The position numbers were made by a program, and so were the translations under genes. From an uncultured Oscillospiraceae bacterium (GTDB lineage Bacteria > Bacillota > Clostridia > Oscillospirales > Oscillospiraceae), in contig CALWYP010000020.1 of assembly GCA_944385795.1 (NCBI GenBank), forward strand, positions 1-37,877: a stretch of 37,877 bases of DNA, read 5' to 3'. Positions 1-7,659 of this stretch are shown piece by piece; position 1 is the stretch's first letter; every line of letters starts with the position of its first letter. Under the pieces are notes generated by a model. It was given only the letters and a program-made list of their open reading frames with translations, searched no databases and was not told the origin of the DNA.

Positions 1-108
<108 letters not shown>

Positions 109-320
109 TGGTATCTTAGCCGGACCTTAGTCCGGTTAAAACCTATTCGAGCTGATTTAATCTCAGCTTCAAAAGAATTGCTTCAGCAGGCCTCTTCAGC
201 CCGCTGTTAAGAACCCTTCTTTGGTGCTTTTTCGCATAAGCTTTTACTTACATTGTTTAATTTACAAGGTACACTCGCCTGGGCTTTTAGGCATCTTTCA
301 CAGTGCCTTGTCCCGAGCGC
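109..320 (-). promoter_or_regulatory. 16S rRNA leader with hairpins
   Basis: The roughly 210 nt between the rRNA promoter and the mature 16S end hold at least two clear inverted repeats. One is CCGGAC/GTCCGG at 120-135 with a 4-nt loop. The other is AGCTGA/TCAGCT at 150-168 with a 7-nt loop. Such leader helices usually take part in antitermination and processing of pre-rRNA. I see no convincing boxA. Open frames crossing this leader are not genes. Confidence 0.6.
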
Positions 321-326
321 TTGATT

Positions 327-355
327 AATATACCACGCCGGAACGCGCTTGTCAA
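327..355 (-). promoter_or_regulatory. Sigma-A promoter of the rRNA operon
   Basis: On the minus strand: TTGACA (350-355), 17-bp spacer, TATATT (327-332). The -35 is perfect and the spacing ideal, as expected for rrn. Just upstream (about 356-390) lie runs of A and T resembling an UP element for the RNA polymerase alpha subunit. Confidence 0.88.
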
Positions 356-390
356 CACCTTTTTTCAAAAAAATAAGACTTTTTTTCGAT

Positions 391-516
391 TCCCTGTTCC
401 TTCCTCCGCATACCCCCATATCTGGTGGTTGTCCTTGAGCCGCGGACACTACTAATAGATATGCGGCTTTGGCTGGGGAGTTATAAAAACGGCTTTTGAG
501 GGGATAATAGCCCTCA
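391..516 (+). promoter_or_regulatory. Gap upstream of the ger operon; hairpin over the gerAA start
   Basis: This stretch separates the rRNA promoter from the divergent ger operon. I found no convincing forespore (sigma-G) or sigma-A promoter for gerAA. Two inverted repeats are present: AGCCGC (436-441)/GCGGCT (463-468), and TGAGGG (497-502)/CCCTCA (511-516). The second encloses the only Shine-Dalgarno-like run (GAGGGG, 498-503) and reaches the A of the ATG. Without folding, this ribosome-binding run lies about 12 nt from the start codon, which is long. Confidence 0.4.
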
Positions 517-2030
517 TGAGCGAAAAAAATTCTTTTGAAGGCGCCCCGCATCCGGAGCGCAAACCCAAATACCCCGGCGCGCTGACGGCGGGGAATTTAG
601 CGCGCGTCTTTTCCGGCTGCGCCGACCTGGAGCAGCGGAGGGTGCAGCCCGGGCTGATGTACGGCGCGGAGGCGGTGACGCTGCTCTGGCTTGACGGTCT
701 GGTGGACGGGGCGGCGCTCTCCGAGGACGTGCTGCGCCCGCTGACGGAGACGGGGCGGACGCTGGGCGCTTCGGGCCCAGCGGCGCTCATGGAGCTCTGC
801 GAGCTCGGGGCGGTATACGGCTGCACCGTGCGGCGGCGGAGCTCCCTGGACGAGGCGGCGGGGGACCTGGTCAAGGGCTGCTGCCTTATCTGCTTCGACG
901 CGCTCGGCGAGGCGCTGAGCTTTGAGGCGCGCACCACCCTGTCGCGCGCGGTCAGCGAACCGGCGGTGGAGAAGGCGATCAAGGGCGGCAAGGACGCCTT
1001 TGTGGAGACGCTGCGCACGAACACCTCCCTGGTGCGCCGGAAGCTCCGCACGCCGGAGCTCAAACTTGAGCAGTTCACCGTGGGCCGGCTCTCCGGCACG
1101 GCCGTCGCACTATTATATATAGAAGGCGTGGCGAAGCCGGAGGCGGCGGAGCTGGCGGCGCGGCGCATATCGGGGATTGACATCGACGCGCTGCTGGCCG
1201 CCGGGGATCTGGAGGAGTATATAGTAGATTCGCCGCGCTCCCCCCTCCCCCAGCTCCTGCACACGGAGAGGCCGGACACCTTCGCCATACATCTGCTCGA
1301 CGGGCGCGTGGGCATACTCGTGGACGGCCTGCCCGTCGGCTTCCTGCTCCCGGCCGACCTGGCCGCCTTCATGCGCGTGCCGGAGGACAGCGCGATGCAC
1401 TTCGCCGTGGCGAGTATGCTGACGCTCCTGCGCTGGGCGGCGCTCGCCATATCCCTGCTGCTGCCGGCGGCCTTCGTGGCCATAAGCATGTACCACCAGG
1501 AGATGCTGCCGGTGAAGCTGCTGCTGAGCATGACGGCGGCGAAGCAGTATGTGCCCTTCGGCGCGGCGGCGGAGGTGATAGCCATGCTGCTGGCCTTCGA
1601 GCTATTGCAGGAGGCGGGGCTGCGCCTGCCGGACCCCGTGGGGCAGACGGCCAGCATAATAGGCGCGCTTATCGTCGGCCAGAGCGCGGTGGAGGCGAAG
1701 GTCGTCTCGCCGATAGCCGTCATAGTGGTGGCCCTGGCGGGCATAGCCGGCTACACCATGCCGAGCCAGGACCTGGGCGGGGCGCTGCGCCTGGCGCGCC
1801 TGGGCCTCGTGGCCCTTGGCGCGCTGCTGGGCCTTTACGGCGTGACGGCGGGGCTCGCCTTAATCATATGGTATACGGCGGGGCTGGAGAGCTTCGGCCA
1901 GGCCTATACCGCGCCCTTCACGGGCTCCGGCGGCGGGGCGCTGCGCCGCGTGCTGCTCAAGAGGCCAAACCGCGCGAACAAGTTCCGCCCGGCACATCTG
2001 GCCGGCTGGAACGCCCGGAGGCAGAAATGA
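516..2030 (+). CDS. gerAA: Spore germinant receptor subunit A (GerA family)
   Basis: A-subunit of a nutrient germinant receptor, which sits in the spore inner membrane and triggers germination with the B and C subunits. The 504-residue length fits the family. A soluble N-terminal half (about 1-290) includes the family-like segment ending in YIEGVAKPE and a WLDGLVDGAALSEDVLRPL-type stretch near residue 60. It is followed by a membrane domain (about 295-455) with four or five hydrophobic segments and a basic C-terminal tail containing KRPN. The ATG at 516 is the first plausible start, but its ribosome-binding site is weak or folded. It overlaps the next gene by 4 bp (ATGA), so the three ger genes form one operon. 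The germinant cannot be told from sequence. Confidence 0.9.
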   Translation: MSEKNSFEGAPHPERKPKYPGALTAGNLARVFSGCADLEQRRVQPGLMYGAEAVTLLWLDGLVDGAALSEDVLRPLTETGRTLGASGPAALMELCELGAVYGCTVRRRSSLDEAAGDLVKGCCLICFDALGEALSFEARTTLSRAVSEPAVEKAIKGGKDAFVETLRTNTSLVRRKLRTPELKLEQFTVGRLSGTAVALLYIEGVAKPEAAELAARRISGIDIDALLAAGDLEEYIVDSPRSPLPQLLHTERPDTFAIHLLDGRVGILVDGLPVGFLLPADLAAFMRVPEDSAMHFAVASMLTLLRWAALAISLLLPAAFVAISMYHQEMLPVKLLLSMTAAKQYVPFGAAAEVIAMLLAFELLQEAGLRLPDPVGQTASIIGALIVGQSAVEAKVVSPIAVIVVALAGIAGYTMPSQDLGGALRLARLGLVALGALLGLYGVTAGLALIIWYTAGLESFGQAYTAPFTGSGGGALRRVLLKRPNRANKFRPAHLAGWNARRQK

Positions 2031-3142
2031 GAGCGCGGGTAAAGAGGCTCGCCGCGCTGCTGCTCGCGCTCGCTCCGCTCGCCCTGCCGGGCTGCACGCT
2101 GTCGGTGTACAACAATTACCGCGACGTGGGCTCCCTGCTCGTGGTGCAGGCGCTGGGCATAGACTCCCGCCCCGGGGGCGTGACGCTCTCGGCGGCCACG
2201 GGCGCCGACGCCTCGGGGCGCGAGCCGGTGCGGCTGAAGGCCTCCGCAGGCACGCTGGAGGCGGCCCTGGAGGCGATAGAGGCCAAGTCCGGGGCCGGGC
2301 GGGCCTTTTTTGCGGGCACGGGGGCCATAGTGCTGGGCCCGGCGGCGGCCGGGGAGGCCGCGCGCTGGCTGGACGCCGTGGCGCGCAGCAAGGATCTGCG
2401 GCTGGACACGGAGCTCTACGTCATCAAGAATACCGAGGCGGCGGCGCTGCTGACGGGGGAGGACGCGCCCGAGGACGTCTTCGCGGCGCTGGACGCGCTG
2501 GACACGCGGCTGCGCACCGGCGGGCCGGCTCCCGCGCCGACCTGCGCGGACGCGGCGCGTTCCCTGCTTGAGTCCGGCGCGGCGCTGGCGGCGGCGATAG
2601 AGCTGCTGGACGGCGAGCCCGTGGGCGCGGGCTTCGCCGTGCTGGGGCCGGATTCCCTGGCCGGATGGCTCACGGGCGGCGCTGCGCTGGGCGCGGGGCT
2701 TTTCCTGGGCGGCCCGGGCACGGGCGTCATAGAACTGGATTGCGGCGCGGCCGTAGAGCTGGCGGGGGCGGACATAGGGCTCGAGCCCGTCTGGGACGGC
2801 GGCGCGCCGGCCTCGCTCAGGGTAAACGTCTCCGTCAGGGCGGGAGTGATTGAGGCCCCCGCCGGCCTGGCGCTGGACTCCGCCGGAGGCCGCGGCCTTG
2901 TAGAGGGCGAGCTGGCCGGCGCGGTGGAGGAATGGGTGGGCTCGGCCCTGGGCGAGAGCGTGGCCATGGGCGCGGATTTCCTCGGCCTTGGCCGGGAATT
3001 GCAGACGCGCTATCCCGGGCGCTTCGACGCCGCGCTCTGGCCGGAGGCGCTCTCAAGGCTAGACTGCGAGGTGGAGGTTACGGCAAAAATCCTGAACGTG
3101 AGGGAATACCCCGTCTCGCCCTTCGGGGAGGGCAAGGCATGA
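2027..3142 (+). CDS. gerAC: Spore germinant receptor lipoprotein subunit C (Ger(x)C family)
   Basis: C-subunit of the germinant receptor, a lipoprotein on the outer face of the spore inner membrane. The start used is the ATG overlapping the gerAA stop, giving 371 residues, the usual family length. Residues 1-23 form a lipoprotein signal: basic MRARVKR, a hydrophobic core, and the lipobox LPGC with Cys23 as the lipidation site. The family-typical phrase DVGSLLVVQALGID follows soon after. The sequence is very rich in Ala and Gly and poor in Lys, but the frame stays open over its full length. It overlaps gerAB by 4 bp. The order A-C-B differs from the A-B-C order of the Bacillus subtilis gerA operon. 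Confidence 0.87.
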   Translation: MRARVKRLAALLLALAPLALPGCTLSVYNNYRDVGSLLVVQALGIDSRPGGVTLSAATGADASGREPVRLKASAGTLEAALEAIEAKSGAGRAFFAGTGAIVLGPAAAGEAARWLDAVARSKDLRLDTELYVIKNTEAAALLTGEDAPEDVFAALDALDTRLRTGGPAPAPTCADAARSLLESGAALAAAIELLDGEPVGAGFAVLGPDSLAGWLTGGAALGAGLFLGGPGTGVIELDCGAAVELAGADIGLEPVWDGGAPASLRVNVSVRAGVIEAPAGLALDSAGGRGLVEGELAGAVEEWVGSALGESVAMGADFLGLGRELQTRYPGRFDAALWPEALSRLDCEVEVTAKILNVREYPVSPFGEGKA

Positions 3143-4218
3143 GGGAACCTACCTTGAGGCAGCTGCAGGCCCTGGGCTTCGTGGCGCTGATAAGCCCGGC
3201 GACGCGGCTGCTGCCCGGGGCGGCGGCGAGGGACGCGGGGCACGCGGGCGCCCTATCGCCGCTCCTCGCCCTGCCCTTGTGCCTGCTGGCGGCCTTCGCC
3301 GTCTCCGCGGCCATGGACAAAAGCGGCCCCGGGCAGGGCCTGGGCGAGGTGGTCGCGGCGCGCTTCCCGCGCCTCGGGCGGGCCTTCCTCGGCCTCTATG
3401 CGCTCTGGCTGGCGCTGTACGCCGGCTTCGCGGTGCGCAGCGGGGCCTCGCGCTTTATTTACACCATCTACACCGGCGCGTCGCCCTGGACCTTCGTGGC
3501 CGTGGGGCTGGCGCTGGGCCTGCTGGCGGCGCTGGGCGGCGCGGTGCGCCTCGCCCGGGCGGCGGAGCTTTTCCGCCCCCTGCTCATCCTGGCGCTGCTG
3601 CCCATTGTCGGCGTCGGCCTCGCCCAGCTGGACTGGCGCGAGCTGCTGCCCGTCCCCGCGCCCGGGGCCGCGGCCCTCGCGCTCTCGGCCCTGCCCACGG
3701 CGGGCACGCTATGCTTCGCGCTCTTTAACCTGCCAATACTTGAATCGGGCGAAAGGATAGGGCGGCGCTGGCGGCGCATGTCCGCCTGGTGCGCGCGCAT
3801 GTGCGTGTTCTTCGCCGCGATAACCGCCGCCGTGCTGGGCCGCTTCGGCCCGGAGCTCAGCGGCGCGCTGACCTATCCCTTCTTCGCCCTGGTGCGCAAT
3901 ACGGGGCTTTTCAACGTCGCCGAACGCATAGAGGCGCTGATAACCGCGCTGTGGGTGCTCTCCGACTTCGCGCTCACGGCCCTCTCGCTCATGGCCGCGG
4001 CCCGGCTCGCCCGGCTCGCCCTGGGCATACCCGCCCGGCGCGGCGCGGCCGTGACCCTTGCCTGCGCGGCGGCGGCCCTCGGCTGCGCGCTGGCCGCCGC
4101 CCCGGACTCCCAGGCGCTCCGCTTCGTCTCCGACATCCTGGTCGTCCGCGCCAACGGCGCCATGTGCGCGGCGATGCTGCTCTTCGCCGCCCTCTCGGCC
4201 CTGAAAAAAGCGGAATAA
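3139..4218 (+). CDS. gerAB: Spore germinant receptor permease-like subunit B
   Basis: B-subunit of the germinant receptor, an integral membrane protein of the APC-type transporter fold thought to bind the germinant. From the ATG at 3139 (overlapping the gerAC stop) it has 359 residues, close to the usual 365. About ten hydrophobic segments are visible. The N-terminal LRQLQALGFVALISPATRLL resembles the first helix of the family, and PILESGERIGRRWR in the middle corresponds to the cytoplasmic loop region. It is the last gene of the ger operon. I see no strong terminator in the following 85 bp. Confidence 0.88.
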   Translation: MREPTLRQLQALGFVALISPATRLLPGAAARDAGHAGALSPLLALPLCLLAAFAVSAAMDKSGPGQGLGEVVAARFPRLGRAFLGLYALWLALYAGFAVRSGASRFIYTIYTGASPWTFVAVGLALGLLAALGGAVRLARAAELFRPLLILALLPIVGVGLAQLDWRELLPVPAPGAAALALSALPTAGTLCFALFNLPILESGERIGRRWRRMSAWCARMCVFFAAITAAVLGRFGPELSGALTYPFFALVRNTGLFNVAERIEALITALWVLSDFALTALSLMAAARLARLALGIPARRGAAVTLACAAAALGCALAAAPDSQALRFVSDILVVRANGAMCAAMLLFAALSALKKAE

Positions 4219-4225
4219 TTTTGTT

Positions 4226-4279
4226 TTTACCCCAGAAATGATGCAATTTTGATACAAGCGGGGTTTATATTGGGGTAAA
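4226..4279. repeat. 9-bp inverted repeat upstream of the solute-binding protein gene
   Basis: TTTACCCCA (4226-4234) and TGGGGTAAA (4271-4279) are perfect inverted copies separated by 36 bp. The gap contains TATATT (4266-4271), which could serve as a -10 element with only a poor -35. The arms could be operator half-sites or form an RNA stem. The ribosome-binding site GGGAGG follows before the ATG at 4303. Confidence 0.45.
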
Positions 4280-4302
4280 GAACAATAAGGGAGGTCCGCG
4301 TC

Positions 4303-5409
4303 ATGCTAAAAAGTATCGCCAAGGCCGCGCTTACGGCCATATTCGCCTTAGCCTTCTGCTTCGCCGCCGCCTGCGGGCGCGCCGCGCCGGAGGAACCCTC
4401 CGCGCCCTCTCCCAAAGAGACGGAGGGCGCCCTGGTCTTCGCCGTGGTCAAGCCCAACAAATGGATCACAGATGCGGTAGAGGAGTACAACTCCTCCTCG
4501 CCCGGGCGGCCCATAGAGCTGCTGCGCTTCAACTATCTGCGCGAGCTGGCCGACGCCGTCGAGGCCGGGCTCGAGCCCGACATGTATTTCTCCGCGCTGG
4601 AAGGCGGCATGTATCCCAAATCGGGCGAAACGCTCTGGGATATAAGCGCCGACCTCTCCGAATACCTCACGTCGCCCCTCGCCGGGAACCTCCGGAGCGC
4701 CATGACGGTGGAAGGCGAGCTGCGCTTCGTGCCCTTCGACTTCCGCGTCGACGGGCTGTGCTGGCGGCTGGGCGGGGAGCTGCCCCAGGGCATGGACGAG
4801 GCGGCGCTGGCCGCGGAGGAGGCCGGCGCGCGGCTCTTCCCTGGCGTCTGGAGCCGGGACGCCCTCGCCTCATACTGGCTCTACCCCTATGTCTGCGCGG
4901 CGGACGGCGCGGCGCGGGAGGAGCTGCTCGGCGCGATATACTCCCACACCGAGGACGGCGTCGAGGGCCAAAACCTGGCTTTCGGCTTTTTCAGCCTGGA
5001 TTCCGGGGACAATTTTTCCCTCGGCGCGCTCCTGAACGGCGGCGCGGGCTTCGCGCCCGGTGTCCCGGGCAGCGCGACGGCGGGTTCCTACGTCCCCGAG
5101 CATGTGATCGGGATATGCTCCGGCTGCGCCGACCCCGGCGCCGCCTGGGACTTCCTCTCTATTTTCCTCGGCGGCGACATGCAGGCCCTGGCCTACGGCC
5201 TGCCCGCGACGGCCTCGGGCTTCGAGGCCAGGCTCGAAGCGGCCGCCGAAAGGCCCTCTACCCTGCCGCGCGCCGTGGAGCTCGCGCGGGAAATAGTGGA
5301 GGGCACCAGCCAGTTTGATTCCTACAGCCTGGCCGGCCGCCCCGCCGGATGGTACGTTGAATACATAAACAGTCCGGAAAGGCTGGAAAGCAAAGGGTTG
5401 AGCGCGTAA
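4303..5409 (+). CDS. Extracellular solute-binding lipoprotein, orphan
   Basis: Probably a membrane-anchored binding protein of an ABC importer (family-1-like solute-binding fold). Residues 1-24 form a lipoprotein signal ending in AAAC (Cys24). After it come a first strand (ALVFAVVK), a WITDAVEEYNSS helix, and the GLEPDMYFSALEGGMY region typical of the first lobe. Near the C-terminus, DPGAAWDFLSIFLGGDMQ matches the usual helix of the second lobe. At 368 residues it is shorter than typical sugar-binding members (about 420). No permease or ATPase gene lies nearby, so it must share a distant transporter or act as a receptor. The ligand is unknown. It is flanked upstream by an inverted repeat and downstream by a strong terminator, so it is probably transcribed alone. 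Confidence 0.7.
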   Translation: MLKSIAKAALTAIFALAFCFAAACGRAAPEEPSAPSPKETEGALVFAVVKPNKWITDAVEEYNSSSPGRPIELLRFNYLRELADAVEAGLEPDMYFSALEGGMYPKSGETLWDISADLSEYLTSPLAGNLRSAMTVEGELRFVPFDFRVDGLCWRLGGELPQGMDEAALAAEEAGARLFPGVWSRDALASYWLYPYVCAADGAAREELLGAIYSHTEDGVEGQNLAFGFFSLDSGDNFSLGALLNGGAGFAPGVPGSATAGSYVPEHVIGICSGCADPGAAWDFLSIFLGGDMQALAYGLPATASGFEARLEAAAERPSTLPRAVELAREIVEGTSQFDSYSLAGRPAGWYVEYINSPERLESKGLSA

Positions 5410-5429
5410 AATTCATTGAAAATGTATAC

Positions 5430-5463
5430 AAAAACGCCCCGGACAAACGTTCGGGGCGTTTTT
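5430..5463 (+). terminator. Rho-independent terminator of the solute-binding protein gene
   Basis: Stem 5430-5444 pairs with 5449-5463 around a 4-nt AAAC loop. The core is CGCCCCG/CGGGGCG, with A-tract before and T-tract after, so it could act in both directions. It lies 20 bp after the stop codon. Confidence 0.92.
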
Positions 5464-5551
5464 GTGGATATGGGAGTTTGGAAGAGGAAAATCATTCAAA
5501 ACTGGGCGGGAATGGGCTTTCCCTGCCATCGACAAAAATATAACGCAACTC

Positions 5552-5606
5552 TTGCTATTAGTAAAGAGAGAGTTTATAATAATTGATATGACATATCATC
5601 ATATCA
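5552..5606 (+). promoter_or_regulatory. Promoter and palindromic operator of the LysR-type regulator
   Basis: TTGCTA (5552-5557), 17-bp spacer, TATAAT (5575-5580). The perfect palindrome TGATATG-A-CATATCA lies immediately downstream at 5584-5598, and a third half-site CATATCA is at 5600-5606, next to the ribosome-binding site AGGAGG. It covers the expected transcription start, so binding there would repress transcription. It has the T-N11-A form typical of LysR-family sites. Confidence 0.65.
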
Positions 5607-5621
5607 AAGGAGGCGCTGCGA

Positions 5622-6500
5622 ATGGATACGGCGAAGGTGCGCGCGCTGCTGGCCGCGGCGGATTTGGGAAGCATATCGAAGGCCGCGGAGGCCCTGGGCT
5701 ACACCCAGTCCGGCGTGACGCATATGATGCGCGCGCTTGAGGAGGAGGCGGGCTTCCCGCTGCTCCTGCGCGGCAACCGCGGGGTCAAGCTGACGCCGGA
5801 GGGCGAGCGGCTCTCGCCGCTGTTCCGCGAGCTCAGCCACGCGGCCGACAGGCTTGAACAGGAGATGTCGCTCATGCGCGGGGTGGAGAGCGGCGTCGTG
5901 AAGATAGGCACATATTCCTCGATCTCGCTGCACTGGATGCCGCAGATACTCGAGGAGTTCCAGAAGCGCTATCCAAAGATAGAGATAGAGCTGCTCGAGG
6001 GCAACGGGCAGGAGATTGAAGAATGGCTCACGGACGGGCGCATCGACATAGCTTACACCAGCATCCAGCCGTATTTTACCTTCGATACGGTTAAGATACT
6101 TGAAGACCCCATGTACGCCGTGCTGCCCAAGAACCACCCCCGGGCCAACGACGAGTCCTTCCCCATCACGGCCTTCAAGGGCGAGCCCTTCCTCGTCTAC
6201 GTCGCAAGCACGCAGATAGACGTCGACCTGGCGCGGGCGATGGCCCTGGCGGGCATAGGCCCGAAGGCCAAGTTCAGCTCCAACTTCGACATGACCATCC
6301 TGGCCATGGTGGAGCACAACCTGGGCGTCACCATAATGCCGCGGCTCATACTCGCCGGCTCCCACGCCGACGTGGCCGCAGTCCCAATCTCCCCGCCGCT
6401 GACGCGCAGCCTGGGCATAGCCGTGCGCAGCATGGCGGACGCCTCCCCGGCCATGAAGCGCTTCATGAGCTGCACGGCCGAGGTGCTTAAAATAAAGTGA
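5622..6500 (+). CDS. LysR-family transcriptional regulator
   Basis: A 292-residue regulator of the LysR family. Residues 1-60 are the winged helix-turn-helix, with SISKAAEALGYTQSGVTHMMRALEEEAGFPLLLR giving the recognition region in family-typical positions. Residues about 90-290 form the periplasmic-binding-protein-like effector domain (GVVKIGTYSSI, TDGRIDIAYTSI, VEHNLGVTIMPR). The start is fixed by AGGAGG 9 nt upstream of the ATG. The operator-like palindrome over its own promoter suggests autoregulation. No metabolic target gene is adjacent, so effector and regulon are unknown. It is transcribed convergently with the foldase gene. Confidence 0.92.
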   Translation: MDTAKVRALLAAADLGSISKAAEALGYTQSGVTHMMRALEEEAGFPLLLRGNRGVKLTPEGERLSPLFRELSHAADRLEQEMSLMRGVESGVVKIGTYSSISLHWMPQILEEFQKRYPKIEIELLEGNGQEIEEWLTDGRIDIAYTSIQPYFTFDTVKILEDPMYAVLPKNHPRANDESFPITAFKGEPFLVYVASTQIDVDLARAMALAGIGPKAKFSSNFDMTILAMVEHNLGVTIMPRLILAGSHADVAAVPISPPLTRSLGIAVRSMADASPAMKRFMSCTAEVLKIK

Positions 6501-6503
6501 AGA

Positions 6504-6529
6504 GCGCCGCCCCTCTCCCGGGGCGGCGC
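6504..6529. terminator. GC-rich hairpin between convergent lysR and foldase genes
   Basis: A perfect 10-bp stem GCGCCGCCCC/GGGGCGGCGC with a 6-nt loop, in the 34-bp gap between two converging stop codons. Neither side has a clean T-tract, so terminator strength is doubtful, but the position suits a shared bidirectional terminator. Confidence 0.6.
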
Positions 6530-6534
6530 AGGCT

Positions 6535-7659
6535 TTATTCAAACAGCGACGCGGCGTCGAAGCCCTCGAAGCCCGCGGCGTAGGCGACCTCGGCCCCGGC
6601 GGCGTACTCGTCGAACCGGGCGTTGAAGCTCATCACGGCGCAGGCGCCGCGCAGGGTATAGACCTCGGAGGAGCCGAGCAGGACGCCGTCGTCCGGCCTC
6701 ACGGGCTCGCGCAGGATTATGTGGAAGCCGTTCGCGCTCTCCACAACGCCGCTGAGCCCGCCCACCTCCAGGGCCTGGGAGGCCTCGGCGAACTCCTCCA
6801 CCACGCTGCCCGGCTCGAAGCAGTAGCCGTCCGGGTATCGCTCCAGCCCCGGGTCCTCGCTGTATTTGTGCATGAGCTCGTCGAAAAGCTCCTCCAGCCC
6901 GGACTCCGGCGCGGCCTGGAGCTCGGCCAGGACGTCCCCGGCCAGCTCGCGCTTTTGCTCCATCTCCGCCGCCGCCGCGCCGCTCAGGTCCTCGCCGGTC
7001 TCGCACGCGAAGAGTATGTGCTTTACGGTCATGAAGCCGTAGTCCTCCGCGAACTTCAGCGCCTCCTCGTCCGTGACGGCCTCGCCGTTCTCGCCGTAGA
7101 GCGTGATGAAGATCCGCGGGAAGAGCAGCAGCGTGCTGTTGACGTATTCATACAGCTCCGGCGTCACGAAGAGCCCGGCGAGATAGCCGTAGAGCTCCTC
7201 CGCCGTGCCGCCCTCGCCGACATATTCCTCTATGTCCCCGGCGAGCTGCGCTTCGAGCATATCGCGGTCCCCGCCGGTCAGCTCCACGCCGTATTCCTCC
7301 GCCATCTGGTTCACCAGGCTGTACTGCACGCAGTAGTTGGCGGCGCTGGAGGCGACGTATTCGCCCACGCTTATCTCCTCATAGCCGGGTACGGCCGCGT
7401 CCAGGGCCATGCCCGCGGCGTACTGCGCGTACTCGTTATAGAGCCAGTAGAAATACTCCTCCCAGTACACTTCCTCGCCGTTCACGGTCATGACCACGTC
7501 GTCAGGCGCGTACCTGCCGTAGGCGCCGTCCCAGTCGTAGGAAACGCCCTGCGCCGCCTCGCTGGCGGCCGGCCCGTCCTCTCCGCCCCCTGCGGCGCCG
7601 CAGGCGGCGAGGGAGAGCATAATCGCGGCGCAGAGCGCCAGGCATACGGTTCTTTTCAT
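6535..7659 (-). CDS. prsA: Parvulin-type peptidyl-prolyl isomerase lipoprotein (PrsA/SurA-like foldase)
   Basis: An extracytoplasmic folding factor that would act on secreted proteins at the outer face of the membrane. Residues 1-20 form a lipoprotein signal with lipobox LAAC (Cys20). The middle (about 50-200) is the SurA-N/PrsA-like helical chaperone part. Residues about 213-325 are the parvulin domain: TVKHILF opens it, then a YSEDPG segment and the closing NGFHIILRE. The 374-residue protein is very acidic, with only about five lysines. Its ATG overlaps the mfd stop (ATGA), so it is translationally coupled to mfd although their jobs differ. Confidence 0.85.
   Translation of the reverse strand: MKRTVCLALCAAIMLSLAACGAAGGGEDGPAASEAAQGVSYDWDGAYGRYAPDDVVMTVNGEEVYWEEYFYWLYNEYAQYAAGMALDAAVPGYEEISVGEYVASSAANYCVQYSLVNQMAEEYGVELTGGDRDMLEAQLAGDIEEYVGEGGTAEELYGYLAGLFVTPELYEYVNSTLLLFPRIFITLYGENGEAVTDEEALKFAEDYGFMTVKHILFACETGEDLSGAAAAEMEQKRELAGDVLAELQAAPESGLEELFDELMHKYSEDPGLERYPDGYCFEPGSVVEEFAEASQALEVGGLSGVVESANGFHIILREPVRPDDGVLLGSSEVYTLRGACAVMSFNARFDEYAAGAEVAYAAGFEGFDAASLFE

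Noticed and set aside
391..480. Sigma-G promoter for the ger operon (GCATA at 408-412)
   Set aside because: No CATnnTA-like -10 at 17-18 bp; alternative pairings were also poor.
207..551. Open frame of 114 codons across the 16S leader and promoter
   Set aside because: It covers a consensus rRNA promoter and leader hairpins; no protein signal.
4236..4271. Mother-cell sigma-E type promoter for the solute-binding protein gene
   Set aside because: GATACAAG is a weak -10 match and no acceptable -35 was found.
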